Of a stretch of 43,428 bases of DNA, positions 1 to 8,996 are shown piece by piece; positions within the stretch are counted from its first letter, which is position 1; the number at the start of each line of letters is the position of its first letter. The stretch covers positions 1 through 43,428 of the forward strand of contig DRQF01000116.1 of assembly GCA_011369445.1 (NCBI GenBank), read 5' to 3'. This DNA is from Planctomycetota bacterium. GTDB taxonomy: Bacteria; Planctomycetota; GCA-002687715; DRQF01. A program made the position numbers and the translations under genes. Under the pieces are notes generated by a model. It had not been told where the DNA came from. It worked only from the letters and a program-made list of their open reading frames with translations, and did no database searches.

Positions 1-1230
1 AACCGCCGTGATGGACGGAACCCTCTTCCACGTCTTCTTGTGCCAGAGGAGATCCTTGTGGCAACCCACCCTCAAGCGAAGCCCCAGGGTCACGGCGTCC
101 TTCGGAATCCGCACCGTGATGGCCTCCCCCGGCGCGGCGTAGAGTCCCGTGGAGTGCCACCCCTCGACCCCGAGCTCGATCGACCGTTCCGCGCGAACGC
201 GCTCAGTCCCGTCTTTCGGAACGCCTGGAAAATCCCTGGCCGCCGGGTGGGCCTCCACGTCGCGCCCGCGACGCAGGTTCTGTGCCAGGCGATCCAACTG
301 AATGGCCAGAAGAACCCGATCAAGGGCCCGCTTCGGGCCCAGGGGTCGCTTGGCCGTCGGAATGATCACGGCCTCCTCAGCGCGTGAGTGCATGGCGGGA
401 AGAAGGGATCGGTCCGCTGGTGGAAGAGACCGGGCGGCACTCAAGGCCACGAGACCGGCCTGCATGCGGTCGGACTGGGAGAGGTCTCCCAGTCCGGTGA
501 GGGCCTCCCAAGCTCGTGCGGCGTGAACCAACGGGGAGGGACGCTCAACGGAAAACACGTGCGATCGCCCCGCCTTCAAAGTCCCATCCGCAAAGACGAT
601 GCCCATGGGATAGAGGAGGCGATTCCCCAGAAAGTCCACTCGTAGATCCTTACCGCGATGGAGTTGGAGCCATCCCCACCCGAGTCCCGCCGTCAGAAGG
701 CCGGTGCCCTCCTCCACCCACCGGGTGAGGGTCGCCACCTCCTTCGCATCGCGCAAAGCTCCGCCATCCACGATGACGATGTCGGGTCGGGACGCCCCGT
801 CGAGACGCAACGTCTCGACAAAGAACCCCAAAGCGCCCATCCGATCCCGAAGCTTGCGGAGCCGCTTCACAGCAACGCGACAGGGCGCTTCACCCCGGGC
901 TCGAGGGGCCAGCCAGGCGAGAATCCGCGGCAAGAAGACCTTCATCCCCTTCACCTGGGGATTCAGGTATCCCCCGTGCCCGAAGGCGACCACCCTCCCC
1001 TTTCCGTATCGGGCCGCCGCGACGAGCGTCTGGGCGCCGCCCGCTTTGACGGGGGCCGCGACGACGGGAAAAGCGTCCTTTCCGAAGACGACGAGAGGTC
1101 CGGGGACCCCGGCCTGACCGACCGCCTCCACCCCCTTTGTCAAAGCTTCCCAATCCACGGGCGGCGCTTGTCCGTGCGCAGCCGCCGTTGCAAGCCAGAG
1201 GCAAACAGTCCCCAGGGCGAGGAGAGACAT
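1..1230 (-). CDS. M60-like (enhancin/mucinase-type) peptidase, partial at left edge
   Basis: The reading frame is open from an ATG at 1230 to the window edge (410 codons), so the C-terminus is missing. It begins with a signal peptide (hydrophobic LLALGTVCLWLATAAA, then HGQA), implying export. Residues about 25-330 form an alpha/beta region like the N-terminal module of M60-like proteins, including a GGYLNP loop and an IVIVDGGALRD strand. Residues from about 355 match the start of the M60-like domain: a W-x-STGLYAAPGE turn, a RLRVGCH strand and the KTWKRVP segment. The HExxH zinc site normally lies further on and is not in view. M60-like enzymes cleave O-glycoproteins such as mucins; the substrate here is unknown. 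It is the last visible gene of the operon, 7 bases after the M28 stop, with GAAGGG just before the ATG. Confidence 0.75.
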   Translation of the reverse strand, partial: MSLLALGTVCLWLATAAAHGQAPPVDWEALTKGVEAVGQAGVPGPLVVFGKDAFPVVAAPVKAGGAQTLVAAARYGKGRVVAFGHGGYLNPQVKGMKVFLPRILAWLAPRARGEAPCRVAVKRLRKLRDRMGALGFFVETLRLDGASRPDIVIVDGGALRDAKEVATLTRWVEEGTGLLTAGLGWGWLQLHRGKDLRVDFLGNRLLYPMGIVFADGTLKAGRSHVFSVERPSPLVHAARAWEALTGLGDLSQSDRMQAGLVALSAARSLPPADRSLLPAMHSRAEEAVIIPTAKRPLGPKRALDRVLLAIQLDRLAQNLRRGRDVEAHPAARDFPGVPKDGTERVRAERSIELGVEGWHSTGLYAAPGEAITVRIPKDAVTLGLRLRVGCHKDLLWHKKTWKRVPSITAV

Positions 1231-1237
1231 CGTCCCT

Positions 1238-2881
1238 TCAGCGAAGATCCTTGAACTCACTCGTGTCGCTCCAGAACGGGGGAAGGTATCCATTCAACAC
1301 TTGGAGCGCGACCCGGAGGAAAACCCTGAGGTCCTCGGCGCCGCCGCTGCACGTCCAGTCCGGCTGCAACTCGTCCGCCGGTCGGTGATAGCGATTCTTC
1401 ACCCAATCGTCCTTGATGCGTTTCAACCAACCCTGGGGCCGCCCGGGGACCACCTCTCCCGTCTTCACGTAGAGCGCCGGAACGCCGACACGGGCGAAGT
1501 TGAAGTGATCGGACCGGTAATACAGCCCCTTCTCGGGTTCCAGATCGGGGAGGGTCACGCGCGACCGACCGGCGAGAACGGATTCGAGGACATCGTCCAG
1601 CGAACTTTGGCCGTAGCCTATGACCTGGAGGTCTCGCGTGGGCTCCCAGACGTTCAGTCCGTCGATGTTGATGTTGGCCACGGTCTTCTTGATGGGCACA
1701 AGCGGATGTTCCGTGTAGTAACGACTGCCCAACAGGCCCTGCTCCTCGCTCCCGACGAAAAGAAACATGGTGCTGCGCCGGGGTTTCACGGGAAGGGCGG
1801 ACATGGCCTCAGCCAGGGTGAGAAGACCCGCGCATCCCGAGGCGTTGTCCACGGCCCCATTGTAGATCACGTCATCGCCCGGCTTGCCCTCTCCCTTGCC
1901 AAGGTGGTCGTAATGCGCCGTGAAGATGAGAAACTCGTCCGCGACATCCGGGTCACTCCCGGGAAGGATACCCGCCACGTTCTTGTCTTCGAATGGCTCG
2001 CTCGTCGTGGTCAGCTCGGCGTGCAGCCTGCGCCCCAGGGGGACTGGCTTGAAGTCCCGCCGAGCCGCTGCGCTGGCCAACTCGTCCAGGGACCTGCCCG
2101 TCCCCGCGACGAGTTCCTCCGCAACCTTCCAGGTGACCCAGCCCTCGAGACCCATGTGGCGATTCGGGTCATCCTCGCGCACTCGCATCTTCGGTCGACG
2201 CCCGGAGTTCTCCACGACGGCCCACCCGTAGCCGGCCCAGGGTGTTTTGTGAACGACGATGCAGCCCGCCGCCCCCAGTTCCTCGGCCTTGTCGTACTTG
2301 TAGGTCCAACGCCCGTAGTAGGTCATGGCGGGTCCGCCGAAGAGATTGCGGTCCTCCGTCGGCGGATCGCCCACGAGCATCACGAGGATCTTGCCGCGGC
2401 AATCCACGCCTTTGAAGTCGTCCCAGTCGTACTCGGGGGCCTGCGCGCCGAACCCCACGAAGAGCAATTCGCCATCCACGACATGGCGTCCGGGCCCCTT
2501 GCGACTATTGCCCATGAACTCAGGTCCGAACATGAGGCGACGATCCGTCGCCCCGCCGATGACCCTCACGTCGTGGACCTCCGTTTCCACACGTCGAAGC
2601 GGCACGCGTTGCTCGAATCGTTGCCCGTTCGCCGGACGTATACCGCATTCCCTCAACCGGGCAATGATGTAGGAACGGGCCATCTTTGCCCCTTTGGACC
2701 CAGGGGCGCGCCCCTCCATGGCGTCCGATGAGAGTACTTCGATGTGGTGCCGATACCGGGCAGCGGTGATGATCCCGTCCACCGTCGCGGCCCGCTCCTC
2801 GACGGATTCCCGCTCCTTCTCGCTCGTGCTGCATCCCGTGCAGACCGAGAGAGCCAATAACCCGAGAAGCAACCTTTTCAT
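1238..2881 (-). CDS. M28-family zinc aminopeptidase lipoprotein with PA domain
   Basis: A 547-residue exported metallopeptidase. I chose the ATG at 2881 because GGAAGGA precedes it and a lipoprotein signal (MKRLLLGLLALSVCTGC) follows at once; an in-frame ATG at 2920 would add 13 non-signal residues. A protease-associated insert lies around residues 130-290 (CRGKILVMLVGDPP, YDKAEELGAAGCIVVH). The di-zinc M28 core follows: HYDHLG near residue 320, NGAVDNASG, VGSEEQGLLGS, NINIDG and RSDHFNF, which supply the expected His, Asp, Glu, Asp and His ligands. It should release amino acids from peptide N-termini outside the cytoplasm. It lies 25 bases downstream of the ThuA gene and just before the M60-like gene, which suggests an extracellular protein-degrading role within one operon. 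Confidence 0.9.
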   Translation of the reverse strand: MKRLLLGLLALSVCTGCSTSEKERESVEERAATVDGIITAARYRHHIEVLSSDAMEGRAPGSKGAKMARSYIIARLRECGIRPANGQRFEQRVPLRRVETEVHDVRVIGGATDRRLMFGPEFMGNSRKGPGRHVVDGELLFVGFGAQAPEYDWDDFKGVDCRGKILVMLVGDPPTEDRNLFGGPAMTYYGRWTYKYDKAEELGAAGCIVVHKTPWAGYGWAVVENSGRRPKMRVREDDPNRHMGLEGWVTWKVAEELVAGTGRSLDELASAAARRDFKPVPLGRRLHAELTTTSEPFEDKNVAGILPGSDPDVADEFLIFTAHYDHLGKGEGKPGDDVIYNGAVDNASGCAGLLTLAEAMSALPVKPRRSTMFLFVGSEEQGLLGSRYYTEHPLVPIKKTVANINIDGLNVWEPTRDLQVIGYGQSSLDDVLESVLAGRSRVTLPDLEPEKGLYYRSDHFNFARVGVPALYVKTGEVVPGRPQGWLKRIKDDWVKNRYHRPADELQPDWTCSGGAEDLRVFLRVALQVLNGYLPPFWSDTSEFKDLR

Positions 2882-2906
2882 TGCGAGTCCTTCCAGAAGA
2901 AGCCAA

Positions 2907-4253
2907 TCAAACGCCGCCATCGAGCGGATAGACGATCCGAAGGTGAACGGGAGTTGGAGCGGTCAGGACGATGCGCCCCCCTCGGACGCGTCCCTTACCC
3001 TTCAAGGAGAACCGAAGTCCTCCGAGGTCGAGCGACGGCAGCCTCCATTCGATGCGCTCCCCCGGTGCAAGCCCCGCGGCCTCGAATTCGAAATGCAAAG
3101 ACGGCTCCCCGGCTCGCCAGTGCTCGAGGTAGACCGTAAGGACAGGCTCATCGGCCACCCCCAGCCGCAGGCGGGCCCGTCCGTCCTCGGATTCCCCGAA
3201 GTCGAGCAGTCGAAGACGGTCACGCGAGCCGTCCGCGTGAACGACAAAAGCTGGCTCGCCCGCTTCACGGGTCATCCACGGCTTGCCCGCGCGCCCGGCC
3301 ATGATGTCGTCGAAAGACCCATCCGCCCGGCCCGCCCACACGGCCATGAGACCTCCGTTGGCGGCGTCCAGAAGAAGCATGATGTGAGGGTCCAGGGCTG
3401 CCAGGAGGGGTCCGTCGTCGTGCAGACGCCTCAACCAGTGGTTCACCGGTCGCTGCCCTGGTCGGACGGGAACATTCCAAAAGATGCTGCCGGGCCCTAG
3501 CGTACACGCTCCCGTCGCGGCCCACTCCACGGCCTTGATGACGAGGACGCGAAACTGAGGATCGGCGAGGGAGACGCGGGTCTTGGCGACGCCTTTCCAG
3601 ACATGGCCCAGCGGAGAGTGAAAAACTCTGCCCTTGCCGTAGTTCAGGACGATCGCCATGGGCTCATACCGCCCCGAACCTCCGGACTCCTTGGTGGAAA
3701 AGGCGCGCATGAGTACCCGTGTCTTCACACCCGGCGTGTGAACCAGGTGATGGTAGAGCTCATCCGGATGAGCCTTGAACGCAGGCAGCCCAGCCGTAAT
3801 CGGGTGATTGCGATCGATCACCTCCACGTCGAAGGGATGAAACCGACCATGGGACGTCTTGCCCCGGCGCCACAGGTCACCGACCATGCGTTCGTATTCG
3901 GCCCAACCTGGAAACGCATTGTCCGCGGCATGGAGCACGACGACACCGACACCCCCTCGGACAGCGGCCAGGAACCTCTTTTCCGGCTTCTCTCCCCACC
4001 GTGGACCGTTGTAGTCCAAGAGCATGGCCTGAAATCGCGTCAGATCCAGCCGGGCCAAGTCGCGGGCCGGGTCGCGCGTGATGGTCACGCGAAAGCGGCG
4101 GGTCTCCTCGAGGAGACGTTTGTAGTCCTCCGACGTGAACCGCCAATCGTGATTGTTCGCACCCGTCACGATCAGGATGTGCGCCGGGGCCTGGGCCGCC
4201 GCGAAGGGCGCCAATAGCAGAAGTCCGAGTGCGACTCCGAGGATGCGCTTCAT
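2907..4253 (-). CDS. ThuA-domain secreted protein with unassigned C-terminal domain
   Basis: A 448-residue exported protein. The ATG at 4253 overlaps the stop of the upstream transporter as ATGA, so the two are probably translationally coupled; a signal peptide (MKRILGVALGLLLLAPFAAAQA) follows directly. Residues 23-250 are a ThuA (trehalose-utilisation, class-I-amidotransferase-like fold) domain: ILIVTGANNHDW, a GGVGVVVLHAADN strand and turn, HPITAGLP, HPDELYHHL, and a GKGRVFHSPLGHVW segment. The remaining 200 or so residues look beta-rich and match no family I can name; they may be a carbohydrate-binding module. ThuA proteins are often found with sugar isomerases, as here, but their chemistry is poorly defined. 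Function in glycan or sugar catabolism is inference from context. Confidence 0.85.
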   Translation of the reverse strand: MKRILGVALGLLLLAPFAAAQAPAHILIVTGANNHDWRFTSEDYKRLLEETRRFRVTITRDPARDLARLDLTRFQAMLLDYNGPRWGEKPEKRFLAAVRGGVGVVVLHAADNAFPGWAEYERMVGDLWRRGKTSHGRFHPFDVEVIDRNHPITAGLPAFKAHPDELYHHLVHTPGVKTRVLMRAFSTKESGGSGRYEPMAIVLNYGKGRVFHSPLGHVWKGVAKTRVSLADPQFRVLVIKAVEWAATGACTLGPGSIFWNVPVRPGQRPVNHWLRRLHDDGPLLAALDPHIMLLLDAANGGLMAVWAGRADGSFDDIMAGRAGKPWMTREAGEPAFVVHADGSRDRLRLLDFGESEDGRARLRLGVADEPVLTVYLEHWRAGEPSLHFEFEAAGLAPGERIEWRLPSLDLGGLRFSLKGKGRVRGGRIVLTAPTPVHLRIVYPLDGGV

Positions 4254-5551
4254 GCCTTTCCCCTCCGTCCACGTCCGCCGGGATAGAAGACAGCCAAAAG
4301 GAGCAGGCATCCCGCCGCGATCCACATGGGGACGCTGAAGAGGCTTCGCCAATACTCCATCGAGGTCGTCGAGCCTCCTGCCTGCTCCTTGGCCCAAGCC
4401 CCGATCACGCTGGTGGCAAAGAAACTCCCGACGATGATACCGATCCCCACGATCACGAGGTTGAAGAGATTCTGAGCGCTCGCTCGAACGTCCGCCGTCG
4501 TCTCCTCGTCCACGACCATGAACGCCACGAAGATGAAGCAACCGAAGCACAGCCCATGCAGCGCCACGCCCAGGAGAATCCAAGGCAACGAGTCAGTGTA
4601 GGCGAAGAGCGCCATGCGCGCCCCGTAGGCCACCAGGCCGATTGCGAGCAAAACCTTCCGCGAGAGTCGTTTCGCGAGTACGGGCATCGACGCCAAGACC
4701 AGGATCTCCGACATCTGCCCCACCGTCATGAGCCCCCCCCCGCCGACACCGAAAATGCGATTGATCGTGGCGGCGGTGTCATGCCCGAAGCGGGACAGGA
4801 ACTGGGCCGTATGCACGAAGTAGAACTGGTGAATGATGGACACCGGAATGGCCAGCAGAAAGAGTGTGACGAGGGGTTGGCGACGCACCTCCTTCACAGC
4901 CTCGAGAGCTGCGTTCTTCTCCCCCGCGTCCTTGGCGGGCGGAGTGTGAGGAAGACTCAGACAGTAGGCCGCCATGACGACTCCGAGGAGCCCCGAGAGG
5001 CGAAAGGCGTCGGCTCGGCCCGCGTCCTGAGCCGCCGCGATCACGGCTTCGGCGCCCTCCGGAGTGTGCCGGAACAAGAGCCACTGGCCGACGGCGATCC
5101 CGGCCACGATCCACCCCACGGTTCCCCAGACTCTCACCTTGCCGAAGTCGCGGTCCCTGTCGGTCAGATGGTGAAACGAAAGCGAGTTGGTCAGCGCCAG
5201 CGTCGGAGCATAGATGATCCCGTAGATGAGGGAGAGGATCAGGAAGGGCCAAAAGGCGGACACGCCGGCGAGGGCCCAGACGAGGATCGCTCCCGCCAGG
5301 TGACTGCCCGCCAAGAACTTCTCCGTCGCGAAATGCCTGTCCGCGATTTGCCCCGCGATGAACGGACCCAGGATCGCTCCAGCGGCGCCCGCCGCCAGAA
5401 CGGCTCCCACTTCGTCGAGCGTGAAACCGCGAAAACCCAAGAGAAAGGGGTAGAGGATCGGCAGCCATGCCCCCCATATGGCGTACTGCAAGAACATCAT
5501 GACCGACAACCGGGGGATGAGTTTCGAGTGTGGAACGGCCTTGGTCGTCAT
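4250..5551 (-). CDS. MFS transporter, nucleoside:H+ symporter-like
   Basis: A 433-residue polytopic membrane protein with about 12 hydrophobic segments. The N-terminus (RLSVMMFLQYAIWGAWLPIL) and the GPFIAGQIADRHFATEKFL loop are typical of the NupG/XapB nucleoside:proton symporter branch of the major facilitator superfamily. It should import a nucleoside or small sugar-like substrate across the cytoplasmic membrane using the proton gradient; specificity cannot be read from the sequence. Its ATG directly abuts the stop of the upstream isomerase (TGAATG) and its own stop overlaps the ThuA start, so the three genes are a tight unit. Another sugar-proton symporter specificity is possible. Confidence 0.87.
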   Translation of the reverse strand: MTTKAVPHSKLIPRLSVMMFLQYAIWGAWLPILYPFLLGFRGFTLDEVGAVLAAGAAGAILGPFIAGQIADRHFATEKFLAGSHLAGAILVWALAGVSAFWPFLILSLIYGIIYAPTLALTNSLSFHHLTDRDRDFGKVRVWGTVGWIVAGIAVGQWLLFRHTPEGAEAVIAAAQDAGRADAFRLSGLLGVVMAAYCLSLPHTPPAKDAGEKNAALEAVKEVRRQPLVTLFLLAIPVSIIHQFYFVHTAQFLSRFGHDTAATINRIFGVGGGGLMTVGQMSEILVLASMPVLAKRLSRKVLLAIGLVAYGARMALFAYTDSLPWILLGVALHGLCFGCFIFVAFMVVDEETTADVRASAQNLFNLVIVGIGIIVGSFFATSVIGAWAKEQAGGSTTSMEYWRSLFSVPMWIAAGCLLLLAVFYPGGRGRRGKA

Positions 5552-6601
5552 TCAGGCGTCTCCGGAAAAAGCGGCGTCGAACGCCCGGTGCGAACGGGGG
5601 AAATCCAAGCGGCGAACGAAGGCGCAGGCTTCCGCGGCGCCGTGCTCCCGGTCCATCAGGGCATCCTCCCACTCGACGCTGAGCGGGCCCCGGTAATCGC
5701 TGACCGCGAGTTCCCTGATGATGCCCTCGAAGTCGATGCGACCGCGCCCAGGCGAGCGGAAATCCCAACCACGGCCCGCCTCGCCGAACTCCAGGTGCCC
5801 GCCGAAGACACCCGAGGCACTGGGCGTCTCGGACCACCAGACGTCCTTCATGTGGACATGAAGGATGCGGTCGCGAAAGGCCCTAAGAAACCCGATGTAG
5901 TCGACGTTCTGATATCCGAAGTGAGAGGGATCGAAGTTGAAGCCGAAGTGGGAATGCCCGTCGAGAGCGTCCAGGGCGCGGCGCGCCGTCACGGTATCGA
6001 AAGCGATCTCGGTGGGATGAACCTCGAGGGCGAAGTGGACGTCCTCCTCGCGAAACACGTCGAGAATCGGCTTCCACCGCCGAGCGAAGTCCGCGAAGCC
6101 CGCCTCGATCTGCCCAGGCCCATTCGGCGGAAAGCTGTAGAGGAGCGGCCAGATCGAACTCCCCGTAAAGCCGTTCACGGTGAGACGCCCCATCCACTCC
6201 AAACGCTCCTTCACATCCGGTGGCGCCAGCTCAAAGAATCGCCGGGCCGCACGGGCCGTATCCTTCATTTCCTCCGCCGCACGGCTCTGCACGCCGGACG
6301 GCCGCCCGTCGCCCCAGATGCGATCGGAAAGAATGCTTCGATGTCGCTCGTCGATGCGGTCGCAGACGGCCTGACCGACGAGGTGGTTGGAGATGGCGAA
6401 GCATCCCAATCCGAAACGGCCCAACAGCTCCCACTTCTCCATGAGGTAGGCCTCGCTCTCGAGGGCCTTCTCGACTTCGAAGTGATCGCCCCAGCAAGCC
6501 AACTCCAGGCCGTCATAGCCGAAGTCCCTGGCCTTCTCGCACAAGGTCCCCAAGGGGAGGTCGGCCCATTGTCCCGTGAAGAGGGTGACAGGTCGTCGCA
6601 T
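5552..6601 (-). CDS. Sugar phosphate isomerase/epimerase-like TIM-barrel protein
   Basis: A 349-residue cytoplasmic protein of the xylose-isomerase-like/AP-endonuclease-2 TIM-barrel superfamily. The ATG at 6601 has GAGG seven bases upstream; an in-frame ATG six codons earlier is less well placed. Metal-binding strands are visible in order: [11 protein letters not shown] near the N-terminus, [36 protein letters not shown] and PLSVEWED, giving the usual Glu/Asp/His/Glu cluster for a divalent metal. Such proteins interconvert keto and aldo sugars or sugar acids; the exact substrate is unknown. It is the first gene of the left operon, next to the transporter it probably works with. Confidence 0.88.
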   Translation of the reverse strand: MRRPVTLFTGQWADLPLGTLCEKARDFGYDGLELACWGDHFEVEKALESEAYLMEKWELLGRFGLGCFAISNHLVGQAVCDRIDERHRSILSDRIWGDGRPSGVQSRAAEEMKDTARAARRFFELAPPDVKERLEWMGRLTVNGFTGSSIWPLLYSFPPNGPGQIEAGFADFARRWKPILDVFREEDVHFALEVHPTEIAFDTVTARRALDALDGHSHFGFNFDPSHFGYQNVDYIGFLRAFRDRILHVHMKDVWWSETPSASGVFGGHLEFGEAGRGWDFRSPGRGRIDFEGIIRELAVSDYRGPLSVEWEDALMDREHGAAEACAFVRRLDFPRSHRAFDAAFSGDA

Positions 6602-6790
6602 CGCGTTCCTCGCCTCCAAAGTGGTCAGGGACGAATCCTACACCGTTTTGGAGAACGCGGCAGGGGGATGCGCGGAGCAGTGGCACGGGGCGACCGCGGC
6701 GCCCCCTCCTCATCCCTTCTTCGGGGTGGCGCGGTGAATTCCCTTGAGCGGGACCATGGGGAGAGAGCACAATGGCAGTTGATCCCCCAC

Positions 6791-6813
6791 CCCTCTCACC
6801 GCTGGAGAGAGGG
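6791..6813. repeat. Inverted repeat, REP-like hairpin in a leader
   Basis: A 7-bp perfect stem (CCCTCTC paired with GAGAGGG) around a 9-base spacer, in the 221-bp divergent gap between the sugar-isomerase operon and the small secreted protein. It ends 27 bases before the ATG at 6841. It could be a 5' UTR hairpin or a REP-type dispersed palindrome. A second, weaker stem (GGGGCG with CGCCCC) lies near 6690-6710. No clear promoter stands out. Confidence 0.35.
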
Positions 6814-6840
6814 CAGGGAACAGCCACAGGAGGAAACCCC

Positions 6841-7320
6841 ATGACCAAGACATCGACGCTTATTCTCGCAAGCGCGCTCGTGCTCTTTCTGACCTCGTTT
6901 GCCCCGTCTCAGTGTTTCATTGGAGGTGTCAACTTCACGAACTACGGACAGGGTTGCACGCCGTTCTTCAGTCCACCCCAGATCTCGGGACAGTTCGATC
7001 CCGCGTCGTGCACACTCACGTTCTCCCTGACGAGCTCGCCCAGTTGCTGCAACACGTATCTCGTGGAGCGATTCTTCGTCTTCGGCTTGTTCCAGGCGGC
7101 CCAACCCCTCCCCTTCCTTGGGCCGGGTTGTGTTTCCTACACCTCGGCGGATCTCATCGTGGTCCAACCGAATTCGGCAGGAGGCGACCTCTCCGTTCTC
7201 CTCCCTCCGAGTGCCATCGGGATCACGTTCTATGCCCAAGGCGCGAATCACTTCTTCACGACGATCGGCTTCACCCACGACTACGAGTTGAGCCAGGGAT
7301 TACGCGTCGACATCTTCTGA
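6841..7320 (+). CDS. Small secreted protein of unknown function
   Basis: A 159-residue protein with a clear Sec signal peptide (STLILASALVLFLTSFAPSQ) and a well-placed AGGAGG eight bases before the ATG. The mature part is small, beta-rich and has several cysteines (CFIGG, GCTPFF, SCTLTF, SPSCCNTY, GPGCVSY), suggesting disulfides after export. No family is recognised. The C-terminus (GLRVDIF) loosely resembles the endings of the two other secreted proteins nearby (EIQILF, ELQIL), a hint of a shared surface-protein style, but the body does not align convincingly. It converges on the Gfo/Idh gene with only 24 bases between them. Confidence 0.72.
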   Translation: MTKTSTLILASALVLFLTSFAPSQCFIGGVNFTNYGQGCTPFFSPPQISGQFDPASCTLTFSLTSSPSCCNTYLVERFFVFGLFQAAQPLPFLGPGCVSYTSADLIVVQPNSAGGDLSVLLPPSAIGITFYAQGANHFFTTIGFTHDYELSQGLRVDIF

Positions 7321-7344
7321 TCCGATCACACACGACGCGAGCTC

Positions 7345-8493
7345 TCACTTCACGGCACTGAGGCGCACGGCGCATCTCTCCTTCGCGGAGATCATCGCCG
7401 CCTCGAGGACGCGTTGGGTCCGGTAGGCGTCCGCGAAGTCGGGAAGTGGGAGCTCGGGCCTCTCGCCCGCCAGAACGCGCAGGATGTCGGCGGCCATGTT
7501 CACGAAACCGTGCTCATAGCCCAGCATGTGCGCGTCCGGCCACCAGGCGTGAACGTAGGGGTGGTTGCCAGCCGAGGTGCAGACGATCCGGCGCCACCCT
7601 CCGACCCGAGGTCCGTCCGCGGCGTCCAGGTACTCGAGGACGTTGAGATCTTCGAAATCCCAACGAAGGCTCCCCTTCTCTCCGTTGATCTCGATGACAT
7701 TCCGATTCAGGTGACCGTGCGCCACCCGCGTCGCTTCGAAGCTGGCCGTGCCGCCACCTTGGAGCGTGGCGAGAAAAAGCACGGCATCGTCTACATCCGC
7801 TCTTCCCTTGCGTCCCGTGGCCACGTCGACACGCTCCTTGATGAAGGTGCGGCTGATGGCGCCGTGGATCTCCGTGATCTCTTCCCCGGTGATGAAGCGA
7901 CAAAGATCGACGATGTGGGCATTGAGATCACCGTGAGCGCCAGAACCGGCATGGCGTTTCTTGAACCGCCAGAGCAACGGCGTGTCAGGGCCGCCCCAGC
8001 TCTGGAGGTATCTGGCCCTCGCATGATAGATGCGCCCGAGACGCCCCTCCTGCACCAACTGATGGGCGAGGCCGACCGCCGGGCAACGTCGGTAGTTGAA
8101 CCAGACGAACGTCCGACTCTTCCGGGCCTTTTTCGCGGCCTTCATCATGGCTCTGGCCTCGTCCAGGTCTCGCGCGAGGGGCTTCTCGCAGGCGACGTGT
8201 TTCCCCGCCTCGAGAGCCGCAATTGCTGGCTCGGCGTGAAGGTTGTTCGGTGTGCAGAGGTCGACGAGGTCGACGGCGGCGTCCTGAACCGCGCGACGCC
8301 ACCGAGTCTCGGAGCGGGCCGCTCCCCAGTTGGCTGCAAAGGTCTCGAGGGCCTCACGGTCGCGTCCGACGACGACCTCCAGTTTCGGGCGGAGCGTGGA
8401 CGGGAAAAACCTGGGAGCCTGGCTCCAGGCGTTCGCGTGGGCCCTTCCCATGAATTTGGTCCCGACGAGAGCAATGCGACACTCCTCGACCAT
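7345..8493 (-). CDS. Gfo/Idh/MocA-family NAD(P)-dependent oxidoreductase
   Basis: A 382-residue cytoplasmic dehydrogenase. AAGGAGG lies seven bases before the ATG at 8493 and the Rossmann strand starts immediately (CRIALVGTKFMGRAHANAW). Family landmarks follow: DLCTPNNLHAEPAIAALEAG, the catalytic HVACEKPLARD motif (EKP), and the second-domain segment FNYRRCPAVGLAHQLVQEG. Members oxidise or reduce the ring hydroxyls of sugars, inositols or related cyclitols with NAD(P). The substrate is unknown; the ThuA and isomerase genes nearby fit sugar metabolism. It is transcribed alone and diverges from the rhodanese gene. Confidence 0.9.
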   Translation of the reverse strand: MVEECRIALVGTKFMGRAHANAWSQAPRFFPSTLRPKLEVVVGRDREALETFAANWGAARSETRWRRAVQDAAVDLVDLCTPNNLHAEPAIAALEAGKHVACEKPLARDLDEARAMMKAAKKARKSRTFVWFNYRRCPAVGLAHQLVQEGRLGRIYHARARYLQSWGGPDTPLLWRFKKRHAGSGAHGDLNAHIVDLCRFITGEEITEIHGAISRTFIKERVDVATGRKGRADVDDAVLFLATLQGGGTASFEATRVAHGHLNRNVIEINGEKGSLRWDFEDLNVLEYLDAADGPRVGGWRRIVCTSAGNHPYVHAWWPDAHMLGYEHGFVNMAADILRVLAGERPELPLPDFADAYRTQRVLEAAMISAKERCAVRLSAVK

Positions 8494-8560
8494 CGTGTGT
8501 CCTCCTTGAGTTTCCAGGGCCGTGAAAGGATAGTGCATGACACACTGGAGAGTCCATCCC

Positions 8561-8884
8561 ATGGCACGAGTTCCCGAGGTCGACGTGCAAGCCGCACGAG
8601 ACTGGTTGACGAGTAAAGAAGCGGTCTTTCTGGACATCCGGGACCCGGGTTCGCATGCCGCCGGGCGCATCCCGGCCTCTCGGCGCCTGCACGATGGAGT
8701 CGTGGAGTCATTTCTCGAGGAGACCCCAAGAGACTCCAAGATCGTCGTCTACTGCTACCACGGCAACAGCAGCCTCATGGCGGCCGCTTGGCTCCTCGAA
8801 CAGGGATTCTCGACGGTCTACAGCCTCGCTGGAGGATTCGAAGCGTGGCATCGCTCCCACGCGGATTGCATCGAAACCCAGTAG
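8561..8884 (+). CDS. glpE: GlpE-type single-domain rhodanese (thiosulfate sulfurtransferase)
   Basis: A 107-residue sulfurtransferase. The active-site loop CYHGNSS is the GlpE signature, with the catalytic Cys that carries a persulfide; VFLDIRDP and the YSLAGGFEAW ending also match GlpE. It transfers sulfane sulfur from thiosulfate to cyanide or to thiol acceptors such as thioredoxin. I prefer the ATG at 8561 because the N-terminus then aligns with E. coli GlpE (PEVDVQAARDWL) and GGAGAG lies eight bases upstream; an in-frame ATG at 8537 adds eight residues and is possible. It is divergent from the oxidoreductase and 112 bp before the cupredoxin gene, which has its own likely promoter. Confidence 0.9.
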   Translation: MARVPEVDVQAARDWLTSKEAVFLDIRDPGSHAAGRIPASRRLHDGVVESFLEETPRDSKIVVYCYHGNSSLMAAAWLLEQGFSTVYSLAGGFEAWHRSHADCIETQ

Positions 8885-8899
8885 GAAACCGACGCCTCC

Positions 8900-8928
8900 T
8901 TGGTGCCGAACCGCGGCGACCTCATAAT
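8900..8928 (+). promoter_or_regulatory. Putative sigma-70-type promoter of the cupredoxin gene
   Basis: TTGGTG, a 17-base spacer and CATAAT resemble a housekeeping -35/-10 pair, 68 bases before the ATG at 8997, which also has GGAG upstream. Pattern match only. Confidence 0.45.
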
Positions 8929-8996
8929 GCGGAAGTGGCGGCGTACTCAGCGAACCCGCGCCGCCTAGCCCATTTCGCCGATCAAGGAGAGAACAG

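Noticed and set aside
4229..6844. Very long open frame on the plus strand (over 800 codons)
   Set aside because: It is antisense to the MFS and isomerase genes, and its translation is Arg/Gly/Pro/His-rich without any domain; such frames are common opposite GC-rich genes. The same holds for long frames antisense to the AOR, IcmF and sigma-factor genes.
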